Assembly (NCBI RefSeq): GCF_014284125.1
Contig: NZ_JACOFX010000021.1
Location: forward strand, 24,027 to 88,026
DNA from: Undibacterium umbellatum
GTDB taxonomy: Bacteria > Pseudomonadota > Gammaproteobacteria > Burkholderiales > Burkholderiaceae_D
Length of the DNA: 64,000 bases
Reading direction: 5' to 3'
In this document: positions 10,634 through 20,431 of the stretch, piece by piece
Position numbering within the stretch: the stretch's first letter is position 1
Layout: each line of letters starts with the position of its first letter
Position numbers and translations under genes: made by a program
The notes under the pieces: generated by a model
Database searches by the model: none
What the model was told of the DNA's origin: nothing
What the model saw: only the letters and a program-made list of their open reading frames with translations

Positions 10634-12697
10634 ATGAAGTTGAGTTATTTGCGTAGTGTTTTACTCGCCAGCGGTGCACTGGGTGCTAGCAGTTTGATGA
10701 GCGGGGCAATGGCGCAGCAGCGCGAAGATTATGTGTTGCCAGAACTGGTGGTTACTTCCACCAAACTTGACGCGACCGGGCTGACACCGGATGTTGCCAG
10801 TTCAGTTGCCACTGCAGCGCGCCTTAATGCCGCTGGTATCGTGCGTACCGATGAGCTGGGCAAAATGTTTCCTGAGCTGACAGTTATGCCGCGCAGTACC
10901 CGGGTTTACTCGCTTTTCGGCATGCGTGGAGCTCCCTCCATTGATTTTTATAATCCTGCGGTAACCGTCTATGTCGATGGCATACCCCAAGATATGTCTT
11001 ATTTTAGCCAGCCCCTGGCTGGTGTAGCGCAAATTGAATTATTAAAAGGGCCACAAGGCAGCCTGTATGGACGTTCTGCACAGGCTGGCGTCATCAATAT
11101 TGTCACCAGCAAACCGAACAACAACAGCAAAGCAAATTTGACTCTGGATCTCAGCAATATGACACGCAGACTTGATGTCATGGCCAGTGGTGCCTTGATC
11201 AAAGACAGTCTGTATGGTGACATCAATGTTTATGCCGACGAATATCCAGGTCGCTTACGTGCCAATGGTGCTGCTAAAGTTGCTGATGATTTGGGTTCTA
11301 GCCGCGAAGTTTTGGGACGGGCGCGTTTGCGCTGGGCACCAACGGGTGGCAATCTTGATGCCTTGCTGACATTGAGCCGCGATCGCTACAGCGCACATGA
11401 TGAGTACTTCCAGTCTTTCCCATTGAAAGACCGTCGGGCGATCGCTAGCACGCCATTTGATTTTGCCGAACCAATGCTGACCCGCACGGTCAGCCAGGTT
11501 GGGCTTGTTGTCGACTATTTCATGCATGACTGGAAGCTGACATCCAGTAGTTCTTATCAGGACAGGAAATTCGATCGCGTCATCACCACAGGTAATGCTG
11601 ACCCGGAAAATCAGAAGACCTATTACCAAGAATTGCGCCTTGCGACCAGCGGTGGGAAACGCGCTGTAGATGGGGTGTTTGGTCTGTATTATGAAAAGCA
11701 GGATTTTGAACGCCTACGTGGTGTGGCAGTGGCAACAGTGCCTGCCTTCCTGTTCCCGGGTCCAAGTAAAAGTGCAACGACCATCACATCCACGGCGATC
11801 TTTGGTGAAGCAGTCTGGCATATTAATGAACGCCTGGATTTGACGGGTGGCTTGCGTTACAGCGTAGATAAAGCAGAGATTGATTTTAGACGCACAGGTC
11901 CTGCGGGCCTGTCTTTTGTGGCGGACAAGCGCTTCAGTCATATCAGTCCCAAGCTGGCACTGGGTTATCAATTAACGCCTGAATGGCGTGTATATGGCTT
12001 GATTAGCGAAGGCTACAAAGCTGGAGGTTATAACCGTGTTGCAGAAAACACAGTGGGTGGCATTCCTTACGAGGCAGAAACCATACGAAACCTGGAAGCA
12101 GGTTTCAAGGCTGACCTGATGGGCCATCGTTTGCAACTGGATGGCACGATTTTTCATAGCAATACCCGCGACTTGCAGGCACCAGTGCAATCTGGTCCAT
12201 TCCAGATGCTGACCAATGTCGGTGATGCCAAAACCAATGGTCTGGAAATCAATGCCGCCTTCGCTGCCACACCAGACTTCAGTGTGCGAGGTGGTGCCAG
12301 TTGGACGCATAGCACCATAGAAAACTTCCACGCGCCAGTTGGCAACGTAGATTTGAATGGCAAACGTGTGCCCTATGTTGCTCCCGTCAGTTTGCGGGCA
12401 GGCATGGAATATCGCTTCCAGTTGGCTGGTGCAGGCACGCTGCGCTGGAACACCGGTCTGACTTATTCAGGCGACCTGTGGTTCGATACCGCCAATACCC
12501 TGCGTCAGCCGACTTATACACTTATTGATACTTCGCTTAACTGGGAAATCAACAAGCGGCTTAACCTTACTGCCTATGTCGACAATGCTGGTGACCGTAT
12601 CGTTCCTAACTATGCGTTTTCGTTCGGCCCTCTCGGCAATTTTGGACAATACAATCGTGGGCGCACGGTTGGCTTACGCCTACAAGCGCAATTATGA
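10634..12697 (+). CDS. fyuA: TonB-dependent ferric-siderophore receptor, FyuA-like
   Basis: Outer-membrane beta-barrel receptor for a ferric siderophore, 687 residues. I chose ATG 10634 over upstream starts because AGAGGAG precedes it and it begins a good signal peptide (MKLSYLRSVLLASGALGASS...GAMAQ). A TonB-box-like LPELVVTST follows, then the plug, with DFYNPAVTVYVDGIPQ and ELLKGPQGSLYGRSAQAG; both stretches strongly resemble the yersiniabactin/pesticin receptor FyuA. The barrel ends near GRTVGLRLQAQL, with the usual C-terminal amphipathic strand. It is the first gene of a six-gene operon and overlaps the next gene by four bases (ATGA). A Fur box lies ~100 bp upstream. The exact ligand is inferred from the neighbouring assembly line. 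The gene symbol marks family resemblance only. Confidence 0.93.
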   Translation: MKLSYLRSVLLASGALGASSLMSGAMAQQREDYVLPELVVTSTKLDATGLTPDVASSVATAARLNAAGIVRTDELGKMFPELTVMPRSTRVYSLFGMRGAPSIDFYNPAVTVYVDGIPQDMSYFSQPLAGVAQIELLKGPQGSLYGRSAQAGVINIVTSKPNNNSKANLTLDLSNMTRRLDVMASGALIKDSLYGDINVYADEYPGRLRANGAAKVADDLGSSREVLGRARLRWAPTGGNLDALLTLSRDRYSAHDEYFQSFPLKDRRAIASTPFDFAEPMLTRTVSQVGLVVDYFMHDWKLTSSSSYQDRKFDRVITTGNADPENQKTYYQELRLATSGGKRAVDGVFGLYYEKQDFERLRGVAVATVPAFLFPGPSKSATTITSTAIFGEAVWHINERLDLTGGLRYSVDKAEIDFRRTGPAGLSFVADKRFSHISPKLALGYQLTPEWRVYGLISEGYKAGGYNRVAENTVGGIPYEAETIRNLEAGFKADLMGHRLQLDGTIFHSNTRDLQAPVQSGPFQMLTNVGDAKTNGLEINAAFAATPDFSVRGGASWTHSTIENFHAPVGNVDLNGKRVPYVAPVSLRAGMEYRFQLAGAGTLRWNTGLTYSGDLWFDTANTLRQPTYTLIDTSLNWEINKRLNLTAYVDNAGDRIVPNYAFSFGPLGNFGQYNRGRTVGLRLQAQL

Positions 12698-13974
12698 TGA
12701 AAAAAATTGGCGCACCTATGGCTGCGGGCAGCCTGCTTACTGTACTGGGTGCTTTGTATGCTACCCAGGGATTGTTGAGTGGGCTGGTGCATGAAGGTTT
12801 GCCCGTGCTCTTGCGGGCGCGTGGCATAGGCCTGGACAAGATAGGTTTGCTGTCGCTGTTGTTTTTGCCGAGTGCCTTGAAATTTTTATGGGCCTCACGC
12901 ATAGACCGCATGACAGGTGGTCAGCCTGAACAAAGCTTGCGCTGGGCAAGTAATTTTCAGCTATTCCTGCTGTTTGGTGTGCTGGTGTTGACTTTGCTAC
13001 CGCTAGAATCCGCGCTGTCAGGCATCATGCTTTTGTTGCTGGTGTTGATGGTGGCATCGGTGACACAAGATATAGTCACCGACGGCATGGCAGTGCAAGC
13101 ATTGGCTGTTACCCAGCGCAGCCTGGGCAATAGCATGCAAATTGGTGGCAGCTATCTTGGCTATATCCTGGGTGGTGGTGTGCTGGTGACTGTGGTTGGC
13201 TACGTTGGTTGGGAAACCGGAATACGCTGTCTTGCTGCACTAGTTGCTTTATGCGGTTTGCCCGCACTATGGCTACGCAGACGACGTATATCACCAGCGG
13301 CACCTGTCATTAAGACTACGCCCAGCCTTAGAGCAGCCTGGCGCCGCCCCACTATACGCTGGGGAATGGCAACCATCATCAGTTGCCAGGCGTCTTTGCG
13401 GTGGTTCAGTACCATCATGCTGACTTATCTGGTGGACCGTGGCTTTGCGGTGGTCGAGATCGGCATCTTGTCCGGTGTAGGTGTGGCTATCGCTGGTGTG
13501 GTCGGTGCCTTGCTCGGTGGCTTGCTGCTCAAACGTTATCAACGGCTCAGTATGTTGAAGGCCAGCCTGGTAGCATATTTGGCGCTGCAGCTTGTCTACC
13601 TGCTTATCGAAAGTCAGGCATGGCATACGAAACCCTTGCTGGCTGGCGTGTTTCTGCTGTTTTGTACGACGATGTCGCTAGGTTTCGTGGTCTTGTACAC
13701 AATTATGATGGACTGGGCATCACCAGCGCAGGCCGGTACTGATTATTCTTTGCTGCAATGTACCGACGCATTTTGTGCATTGGTATTCGGTCTGAGTGCT
13801 GGCTGGGTCACTTCCAGACTGGGCTATGGTGCGACTTTCATCATCACCAGTGGTCTGGCATTTGCGGGTTTACTGCTGGCCCCTCGTCTATATGCTAGAG
13901 CCTTAACCAATGGAGAAGCTGAGGTAGTAGCAGAAGATCCGGTACTGTCGGCTCTGGCAGAGGTCAGGTCATGA
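12694..13974 (+). CDS. MFS transporter, FptX/RhtX/YbtX-like siderophore carrier
   Basis: Integral inner-membrane protein of 426 residues with about 12 hydrophobic segments and short charged loops (for example RIDRMTGG and the Arg-rich loop near WLRRRRIS). The N-terminal stretch TQGLLSGLVHEGLPVLLRARG resembles the AmpG-related RhtX/FptX group, single-polypeptide permeases that bring ferric rhizobactin or pyochelin across the inner membrane. It overlaps the receptor gene and the following methyltransferase-thioesterase gene by ATGA junctions, so translation is probably coupled. Import of the ferric complex or its apo-form is the likely role. Export cannot be excluded from sequence alone, since YbtX is not essential for yersiniabactin uptake. 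Confidence 0.85.
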   Translation: MMKKIGAPMAAGSLLTVLGALYATQGLLSGLVHEGLPVLLRARGIGLDKIGLLSLLFLPSALKFLWASRIDRMTGGQPEQSLRWASNFQLFLLFGVLVLTLLPLESALSGIMLLLLVLMVASVTQDIVTDGMAVQALAVTQRSLGNSMQIGGSYLGYILGGGVLVTVVGYVGWETGIRCLAALVALCGLPALWLRRRRISPAAPVIKTTPSLRAAWRRPTIRWGMATIISCQASLRWFSTIMLTYLVDRGFAVVEIGILSGVGVAIAGVVGALLGGLLLKRYQRLSMLKASLVAYLALQLVYLLIESQAWHTKPLLAGVFLLFCTTMSLGFVVLYTIMMDWASPAQAGTDYSLLQCTDAFCALVFGLSAGWVTSRLGYGATFIITSGLAFAGLLLAPRLYARALTNGEAEVVAEDPVLSALAEVRS

Positions 13975-15638
13975 CGGAGGTCAAATTGCAAGTACAAGAA
14001 GCGGCGGGCTTGACTCGTCTTGTATATGCACGCCTGAACGACCTAGTGACGGCACTGGATGCTGGGCAGCGTTTTGAATTCATGAATCGCGGCTATGCGG
14101 AAGCGGGAAGCAAACAGTCTGCAGGAGATATGCAGGAACGCCTGTTGTGGGAGATTATCGGTGACACGGCTCTGGATGGTTGTCATATTCTTGATGCGGG
14201 CTGTGGTCGTGGCGGCACGCTGGCGGCTATTGCACGCAAACAGACATCTGCCAGTTTGACTGGCATTGATTTGTCACCTGAACAGATCGATGCCTGCCGC
14301 AGCCGTTTTGGGAGATTGAAAGTACGCTGGCAGGTAGCTGATGCAGCCAACTTGCCTCAGGTGGCTGGCAGTCAGGATGTGATACTGGCTATTGAGTTGC
14401 TCAAGGAATTGCATACACCATCTGCATTCGTGCTTAGTGCAGCGCGCTTACTGAAGACGGGCGGCTGTCTGTTGATTGCAGATTTGCTCAACGAGGATGC
14501 TTGGAAAACGTTGAGCAGGCAACTTCTTGAAGGTGGTTTCAGGCTGGATTCCTGTCGTGATCTTAGCGCAGGCGTATTGGCTGCTGCCAACGTCAGACAG
14601 ATGCAGTATCAAGAAAATGGTGGTAATGGCGATGCCGCCACCAATGAAGAAAATTTTCTAAGAACCGTACTCAGTGAAGAGCTCGCAGCGCAGCAGACAG
14701 CACTGGCAACGGCCAGTTTGCGCTATAAGGCTCTGCGTCTTATCCGTGATGGCAGACCAGTCAATGAAAGCCTGCCACATTGGCAGCTTCCCGTGCCAAC
14801 AGCAATCGCCCGGGTAACAGAAACATCTGCTTTTGCTGCACCAGCAGCCGTTGGCGAGGTTTTTCCTTATGGTATGCCTTGCGATGCTACGCGTTTGCCT
14901 GTCTTTGCTTTTCCTTTCGCGGGTGGTGGTGCCTCGGTTTTTCGAGGCTGGCATCAAACGCTGGCGAACGACATGCAATTTTGCCCAGTACAGTTGCCTG
15001 GCCGCGAAGGATTTATGATGGAAAGTCCTTTGCAATCAATGGACCAGTGGGTAGCTTGGGTCATGACACAAATTCGGCCACAACTTGATGCCATGGGCGA
15101 TGAGCGTCCATTTGCTTTGTTCGGCCATTGTCTAGGTGGCCTGCTGGCATACGAGCTGGCACTGGCTTTGACCGAGGCTGGCAGGCCACCAGCAGCCCTA
15201 TGGTTGACCGCAACCAATCCGCCGCATCTGCCATTGTCATCCATGCTGATCAATTTATTGCAGATCGCTCCTTTCGATCATGCTGACTTGGCAATTGTAC
15301 TCAAGGTGTTGGGCGGTACGCCGCCAGATGTGCTGGCAGCACCAGCCATGATGCGCGCGGTGCAAAAGACCATGCAGGCGGATTTCGCCGTCGGCGCGCG
15401 CTACCAGCGTTTTGAGAAGCGACGTCTACCTTGCCCTGTACATACCATAGCAGGTACGCGTGACAAACTTGTCACACCAGCGCATATGCGGGGTTGGCAA
15501 ACCTACAGCGCGACACCTGTTGCAGGCATGAGCATAGACGCCGAACATTTTTTTCTGCGCGGGTCTCGTACAGAAGTGCAGGCCATGCTACGCACGCAAG
15601 CTGCGGCAATAACAGGGAAAGCAGGAAATATCGTATGA
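13971..15638 (+). CDS. Fused SAM methyltransferase and type II thioesterase with Cys in the nucleophile elbow
   Basis: 555 residues in two parts. Residues ~60-230 form a class I SAM-dependent methyltransferase (motif I ILDAGCGRGG, then GIDLSPEQID and VADAANLP). Residues ~300-550 form an alpha/beta-hydrolase thioesterase of the type II (editing) family, with FAFPFAGGGASVF, VQLPGRE, an acid in GTRDKLVTP and the His in DAEHFF. The nucleophile elbow reads FGHCLGG (Cys387), where most type II thioesterases have GHSxGG. Cys nucleophiles are known in some NRPS thioesterases and usually favour acyl transfer over hydrolysis. Type II enzymes such as YbtT and PchC normally clear stalled carrier proteins. 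The methyltransferase could modify the siderophore or its phenol ring; this is inferred. It is joined to both neighbours by four-base overlaps. Confidence 0.88.
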   Translation: MTEVKLQVQEAAGLTRLVYARLNDLVTALDAGQRFEFMNRGYAEAGSKQSAGDMQERLLWEIIGDTALDGCHILDAGCGRGGTLAAIARKQTSASLTGIDLSPEQIDACRSRFGRLKVRWQVADAANLPQVAGSQDVILAIELLKELHTPSAFVLSAARLLKTGGCLLIADLLNEDAWKTLSRQLLEGGFRLDSCRDLSAGVLAAANVRQMQYQENGGNGDAATNEENFLRTVLSEELAAQQTALATASLRYKALRLIRDGRPVNESLPHWQLPVPTAIARVTETSAFAAPAAVGEVFPYGMPCDATRLPVFAFPFAGGGASVFRGWHQTLANDMQFCPVQLPGREGFMMESPLQSMDQWVAWVMTQIRPQLDAMGDERPFALFGHCLGGLLAYELALALTEAGRPPAALWLTATNPPHLPLSSMLINLLQIAPFDHADLAIVLKVLGGTPPDVLAAPAMMRAVQKTMQADFAVGARYQRFEKRRLPCPVHTIAGTRDKLVTPAHMRGWQTYSATPVAGMSIDAEHFFLRGSRTEVQAMLRTQAAAITGKAGNIV

Positions 15639-16828
15639 GTAGTAAAAGTATCTTGATATCCGGTGCAGGTATTGGTGGCCTTTGTGCAGCATGGTGGCTA
15701 AGTCGCAGCGGCTATGCAGTCACTATTGTTGAACAGGCAGCTACTTTGCGCGATGAAGGTTATATGCTCAGTGTGTCTGGTGCAGGCATGCGGGTGATGG
15801 GGGAGATGGGCTTGCTGGTGCAACTCCGCCAGGCAGGATTGTCCATGGACCGTCATCTCTACCTGGATGTTCGCGGGAACACCATCATGCAATTTAATCA
15901 CGGCAAGCTGATGGCGCAACTCGACCATCAAACGGTTTTGCGCAATGATCTTGCCAACATCTTGCATCAAAGCCTGAACGATACAGCGAACTTGCAATTG
16001 GGGACAAGAATTTCCTCTCTACAGCAAGATGAGCAGGGTGTAGATGTACGGCTCAGCAACGGTCAAGCCGGACGCTTTGACTATGTGATTGGCGCTGATG
16101 GTTTTCGTTCAACGACGCGGCGGCTGGCATTTGGACCAGATACGGAATTTTGCCAGCATCTGGGCATGCATGCAGCAGCTTACTGGATGGATGCTGGCAC
16201 GCAATTGGAAGAAGATATGGTTGCCATTGCCGAGCCACGCCGCATGAGCATGTACTACCGGCTTGGCAGCAAAGGCATCACAGCGTTGCACATCTGGAAA
16301 TCCGATCTGGACACCGCAGCGACGCAAGAGGCTCGCAAAGATCAGTTGTTAGCTCAATTTGCTGGCAGTCATGCCCGTGTTACAGATGCTATTACCAATT
16401 TACCTGCTACACGCTCCATCTACATGGATGCGCTGATGCAGGTGCACATGTCTGAATGGAGTCGTGGCAGGGTGGTCTTGCTGGGAGACGCTGCACATTG
16501 CCTGAGTTTGGCAAACGGGCAGGGTGCCAGCATGGCACTGGCAGGGGCTTGCTGCCTGGCGCAAGAATTGGCGGCAGATTCCAGTCCGGCGGCCTTGCAG
16601 CGCTACCAACAACGTATGTCACCCGGCTTACATGCTTTGCAAGTCCGTGGGCGCAAGGCAGCCAGCTTGTATTTGCCTGACAGTGCATGGTCTTTCCGGA
16701 TGCGCAACTGGATCATGGGCGCCATGCCCAAGTCCATGCTGCTCAATTATTTTCTCAAAAGTGCGCGAGAAGAAATTCACCTGGCAGACCATATTCAACT
16801 ACGACAGCTAAGCAAGCAGGCAGCATAA
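15635..16828 (+). CDS. FAD-dependent aromatic-type monooxygenase
   Basis: About 397 residues, group A flavoprotein monooxygenase fold. The N-terminal Rossmann motif is GAGIGG, the second FAD/NAD(P)H motif is VIGADGFRS, and the C-terminal FAD site is GDAAHCLSLANGQGASMAL. I chose the ATG at 15635 because it overlaps the previous stop (ATGA) and starts right before the Rossmann strand. An upstream in-frame extension lies inside the preceding gene. Relatives include salicylate and other phenol hydroxylases and TetX-type enzymes. Such an enzyme is not part of the basic yersiniabactin or pyochelin gene sets. Oxidation of the alkylsalicylate ring or a late intermediate is a reasonable inference. Inactivation of a foreign aromatic compound is an alternative. 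Confidence 0.87.
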   Translation: MSSKSILISGAGIGGLCAAWWLSRSGYAVTIVEQAATLRDEGYMLSVSGAGMRVMGEMGLLVQLRQAGLSMDRHLYLDVRGNTIMQFNHGKLMAQLDHQTVLRNDLANILHQSLNDTANLQLGTRISSLQQDEQGVDVRLSNGQAGRFDYVIGADGFRSTTRRLAFGPDTEFCQHLGMHAAAYWMDAGTQLEEDMVAIAEPRRMSMYYRLGSKGITALHIWKSDLDTAATQEARKDQLLAQFAGSHARVTDAITNLPATRSIYMDALMQVHMSEWSRGRVVLLGDAAHCLSLANGQGASMALAGACCLAQELAADSSPAALQRYQQRMSPGLHALQVRGRKAASLYLPDSAWSFRMRNWIMGAMPKSMLLNYFLKSAREEIHLADHIQLRQLSKQAA

Positions 16829-18663
16829 TGAGCGACCAAGCAAATACTATGGCTAACCGAAAACGCGGTGTGTGGGCGCTGTTGGAATTGGCAGGTGCCC
16901 GCAAGGCCAGCCTGATCTGGGCTGGCATATTCAGTGCTCTCAGCAGTGTGTTGTCGTTGGCACCGTTACTTGTCATTTATCTGGTGCTATTGCGATTGGT
17001 ACATAATGAGCAAGACAATGCCCTTGCCGGACTTTGGACCGTACTGTGCTGGGGGGCGCTGGCAATGGGCATGCGCTGGTTGCTGCAAGTCAGTGGCGGG
17101 ATACTGGCGCATCTGGCGGCTTTTAATGTCTTGTTTGACCTGCGCCTGGCAGTAGCAAACAAACTCAGGCGCGTGCCCATGGGCTGGATCACGGCACGCA
17201 GCGCAGAATCCACCAACAAAGTATTGCGTGATGACGTGGACAGACTGGAACTATTCATTGCCCACCATCTTAATGACAGCGTTGCTGCCTTGACCTTGCC
17301 TCTGATCAGCGCCATTGTCCTGTTTTATCTGGACTGGCGCATGGCCCTGGTGACCCTGGCGACTGTGCCATTTGCAGTCGTCGTGCAGCTGCTGCTATGG
17401 AAAAAAGTACCGGAAGTCATGCGTGAATACAACGAAGTCAATGCTCGCCTGGCCAGCCAGGTAGTGCAATATGTGCAAGGCATTGCCGTCATCAAGACCT
17501 ACTATCGTGGTGCAGAGAGCACCAGCAGTGCAGTTGCCTTGCATCAGGTGGTTGCCGCCTATTTTGATGTCATCGTACGCATGGTGAAACTGACAGTACC
17601 TGCCTGGTCAGCCTTTACCGTGGTGATTGGTGCCAATATGTTATGCATATTGCCGTTTGGTGGCTATTGGTATTTACAGGGTAGTTTGTCGCTGGAACTG
17701 TTTGTTCTTTGTCTGTTGCTTGGCTTGGGTATCACCCGACCGCTATTTCAACTGGCATTTTTTGGCAGCCTGATGCGCCTGATACAAGATGGCTATGGCC
17801 GGATACAGGACTTGATGGAAGCGCCTGAACTGCCAGACGCCACAGGTACCCTGGTACCAGACGACAACAGCGTAGAATTTGCCCATGTTGGCTTCGCTTA
17901 TGGTGATGTGAATGTCTTGCAAGACGTCAGTTTCAAGATGGCAGCAGGCAGTTTGACTGCTATCGTTGGCCCCAGCGGCGCTGGAAAAACGACGTTGGCA
18001 CAATTGCTCGTTCGCTTTTGGGATGTGCAACAAGGTGCTGTCAAGATTGGTGGCATAGATGTGCGTGAACTGCCTCTGGAAAACATGCACGCCCAGATCG
18101 CTTACGTAATGCAGGATGTCTTCCTGTTCGACGACACGGTGCTGGAAAATATACGCCTTGGCCGTGAAGATATCAGCGAAGCTCAGGTAATTGCAGCGGC
18201 AACTGCGGCGCAGGCACACGATTTCATTAGCCGCTTGCCGCAAGGCTATCAAACCGTATTGGGCGAGCGCGGTGCGCGATTGTCTGGTGGCGAAAAACAG
18301 CGACTGTCTATCGCCAGGGCATTGGTTAAGGACGCGCCTGTGATTGTCCTTGATGAAGCCACAGCATTCTCTGACCCCAACAACGAAGCACAGTTATTGC
18401 AAGCCCTGGGTGTACTGACACGTGACAAAACCGTCATGGTCATCGCCCATCGCTTGTCTACGATTATTGACGCTGACCAGATTGTGGTGCTGGATGCAGG
18501 CCGTGTCATCGCTTGTGGCAGGCATACAAAATTGCTTGAGGACTGTGTTTTGTACCGCCAGCTATGGCAATTGCAAAGCGATAGTGCTAGCTGGAAAATA
18601 AAGGCTGTATCAGGCCATGAACAACTTGCCTTGGCACATAATGCTGTAAAAGGAGCAGCATAA
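16828..18663 (+). CDS. ABC transporter, fused permease-ATPase, YbtP-like
   Basis: 611 residues: six-helix ABC exporter-type membrane domain (residues ~20-310), then an ATPase with Walker A GPSGAGKTT, signature LSGGEKQRLSIARAL, Walker B VIVLDEATAF and the switch His in IAHRLST. ATG 16828 overlaps the previous stop by one base (TAATG). An upstream frame extension lies within the monooxygenase gene. Together with the next gene it resembles the YbtP/YbtQ pair, unusual in having an exporter fold but serving import of the ferric siderophore. Heterodimer formation with the next gene is inferred from the one-base overlap and from yersiniabactin loci. Confidence 0.9.
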   Translation: MSDQANTMANRKRGVWALLELAGARKASLIWAGIFSALSSVLSLAPLLVIYLVLLRLVHNEQDNALAGLWTVLCWGALAMGMRWLLQVSGGILAHLAAFNVLFDLRLAVANKLRRVPMGWITARSAESTNKVLRDDVDRLELFIAHHLNDSVAALTLPLISAIVLFYLDWRMALVTLATVPFAVVVQLLLWKKVPEVMREYNEVNARLASQVVQYVQGIAVIKTYYRGAESTSSAVALHQVVAAYFDVIVRMVKLTVPAWSAFTVVIGANMLCILPFGGYWYLQGSLSLELFVLCLLLGLGITRPLFQLAFFGSLMRLIQDGYGRIQDLMEAPELPDATGTLVPDDNSVEFAHVGFAYGDVNVLQDVSFKMAAGSLTAIVGPSGAGKTTLAQLLVRFWDVQQGAVKIGGIDVRELPLENMHAQIAYVMQDVFLFDDTVLENIRLGREDISEAQVIAAATAAQAHDFISRLPQGYQTVLGERGARLSGGEKQRLSIARALVKDAPVIVLDEATAFSDPNNEAQLLQALGVLTRDKTVMVIAHRLSTIIDADQIVVLDAGRVIACGRHTKLLEDCVLYRQLWQLQSDSASWKIKAVSGHEQLALAHNAVKGAA

Positions 18664-20420
18664 TGCAGATGATATTTGGATTAATGCGCATTGTTAAAGG
18701 TGATACATCAGTCAATAATACTGGTCGCTTCCGTCGCAGCATCGTCTGGCGAGTGGCAGAATCACTGTTTGCCACTGTTCCCTATGTAGTCCTGTTTGCC
18801 GCGTTGAATGCCATGTTCGGTGGCTATTTCAATATGGCGCTTTTGATCAAGTTGATGCTGATACTGGTCGCCAGCCTGCTGCTGCAGTTAGTGTGCAGTG
18901 TCGCATCCAATGTGGACGGCTTTATTGGTGGTACTGGCATGATGTGTGACTTGCGTCTGCAAATTGCCGGGCATCTGCGTCGCTTGCCACTGGGGTTTTA
19001 TGCACGTCGCCAGACTGGTGAATTGACGGCAGTCATGACAGAAAACCTGCTGCATATAGAAGAAGCCTTCACCCATCTGGCTGGTGAATTGTGCGGCAGA
19101 TTGGCTATTGCCGGGCTGACGGGGGGATTGCTGCTCTTTATAGATTGGCGTTTGGGCTTGTTGACCATGGCGAGTGTCGCAGCAGGCTTATTACTGTTCC
19201 ATCTGGTCAAGGAGACAGCAAGCATGGTCAGCCGTGCCAAAGTCTCACAAAAAGCGACAACCAATAGCCGCTTGCTCGAGTTCGTGCAAGGCATCAAGGT
19301 AATCCGTGCTTTTGGTTTGTCAGCACGAGGCTATGACAAGGTATGGAGTGCGCTGCAAAACCTGCGCGCACTGTCAATACGCGTGGAAATCATCGCAGGC
19401 ATTGCCGCAATCGGTTTTTCTATCTTACTGGAAGTCGGTTTTTTACTGGTATTGGCACGCGCTTTCCAACTGAACCTGGATGGCAAACTGGCACATGCCA
19501 CACTTGTCGTATTCCTGGTCATGAGTCATCGCTTTTATGCCATGATGAACGAGTCTGCCTTGTTGACCGCGCAACTGGCATTTTATGGAAAAAGCTTTGA
19601 GAGAATAGCTGCTTTGCTCAACGAAAAAAGCCTGTCTGAGCCTAATTTGGCTATCGTGCCTGACCGCCACGATATAGAATTCTGCAATGTCAGCTACAGT
19701 GCCGAAGCTGGTGCGCAGACCTTGAGAGATATCTCATTCAGTGCTCAGCCAGGCACAGTGACTGCCCTGGTAGGCCCCAGCGGTGCTGGTAAGACGACTA
19801 TCGTACATTTGCTGGCCCGTTTTCATGATGTGGCAAGCGGAAAAATCCTCATCGGAGGTGTCGATATTCGTCATATGCGCCAGGATGCACTCATGGACAT
19901 GCTGGCCATCGTACTGCAGGAAAGTTACCTCTTTAACGACACCATAGAAAATAATTTACGCATAGCCAGGCCAGATGCGACTCAGGAAGAGCTGGTCGCT
20001 GCCGCTCGCGCGGCCTGCTGCCATGACTTTATAACAGCACTGCCGCTATCCTATCAGACCATGGTTGGCGAGGGTGGTAGTAACCTGTCTGGTGGCGAAA
20101 GACAACGTATCTCAATTGCACGCGCCATTTTGAAGGATGCCCCCATTATTCTGCTGGATGAAGCCACTGCATCCATAGATGCCGGCAATGAACACGCAAT
20201 ACGGCAAGCCATGGCGGCACTGGTACGTGGCAAGACTGTGCTGATGATTGCGCACCGCTTGCAGACCATCGCTGACGCCGATCAGATACTCGTGCTGGAC
20301 CAGGGCAAACTGGTAGAGCAAGGGCAGCATACTGGTTTGATGCAGCATGCTGGCTTGTACTCACGCTTCTGGGAGCAGCAGGAAAGTTGTCGCCACTGGC
20401 GTTTTCGTCAGGCGATCTGA
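18663..20420 (+). CDS. ABC transporter, fused permease-ATPase, YbtQ-like
   Basis: 585 residues with an ABC exporter-type membrane domain (to residue ~320) and an ATPase with GPSGAGKTT, LSGGERQRISIARAIL, IILLDEATAS and IAHRLQT. It starts on the last base of the preceding stop (TAATG), the tightest possible coupling. It is the last gene of the receptor operon, and only 11 bp separate its stop from the stop of the convergent AraC gene. The likely role is the second half of an inner-membrane heterodimer for ferric-siderophore uptake, as with YbtQ. No separate periplasmic binding protein is seen in the operon, as in yersiniabactin loci. Confidence 0.9.
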   Translation: MQMIFGLMRIVKGDTSVNNTGRFRRSIVWRVAESLFATVPYVVLFAALNAMFGGYFNMALLIKLMLILVASLLLQLVCSVASNVDGFIGGTGMMCDLRLQIAGHLRRLPLGFYARRQTGELTAVMTENLLHIEEAFTHLAGELCGRLAIAGLTGGLLLFIDWRLGLLTMASVAAGLLLFHLVKETASMVSRAKVSQKATTNSRLLEFVQGIKVIRAFGLSARGYDKVWSALQNLRALSIRVEIIAGIAAIGFSILLEVGFLLVLARAFQLNLDGKLAHATLVVFLVMSHRFYAMMNESALLTAQLAFYGKSFERIAALLNEKSLSEPNLAIVPDRHDIEFCNVSYSAEAGAQTLRDISFSAQPGTVTALVGPSGAGKTTIVHLLARFHDVASGKILIGGVDIRHMRQDALMDMLAIVLQESYLFNDTIENNLRIARPDATQEELVAAARAACCHDFITALPLSYQTMVGEGGSNLSGGERQRISIARAILKDAPIILLDEATASIDAGNEHAIRQAMAALVRGKTVLMIAHRLQTIADADQILVLDQGKLVEQGQHTGLMQHAGLYSRFWEQQESCRHWRFRQAI

Positions 20421-20431
20421 ATCTAGCAACT

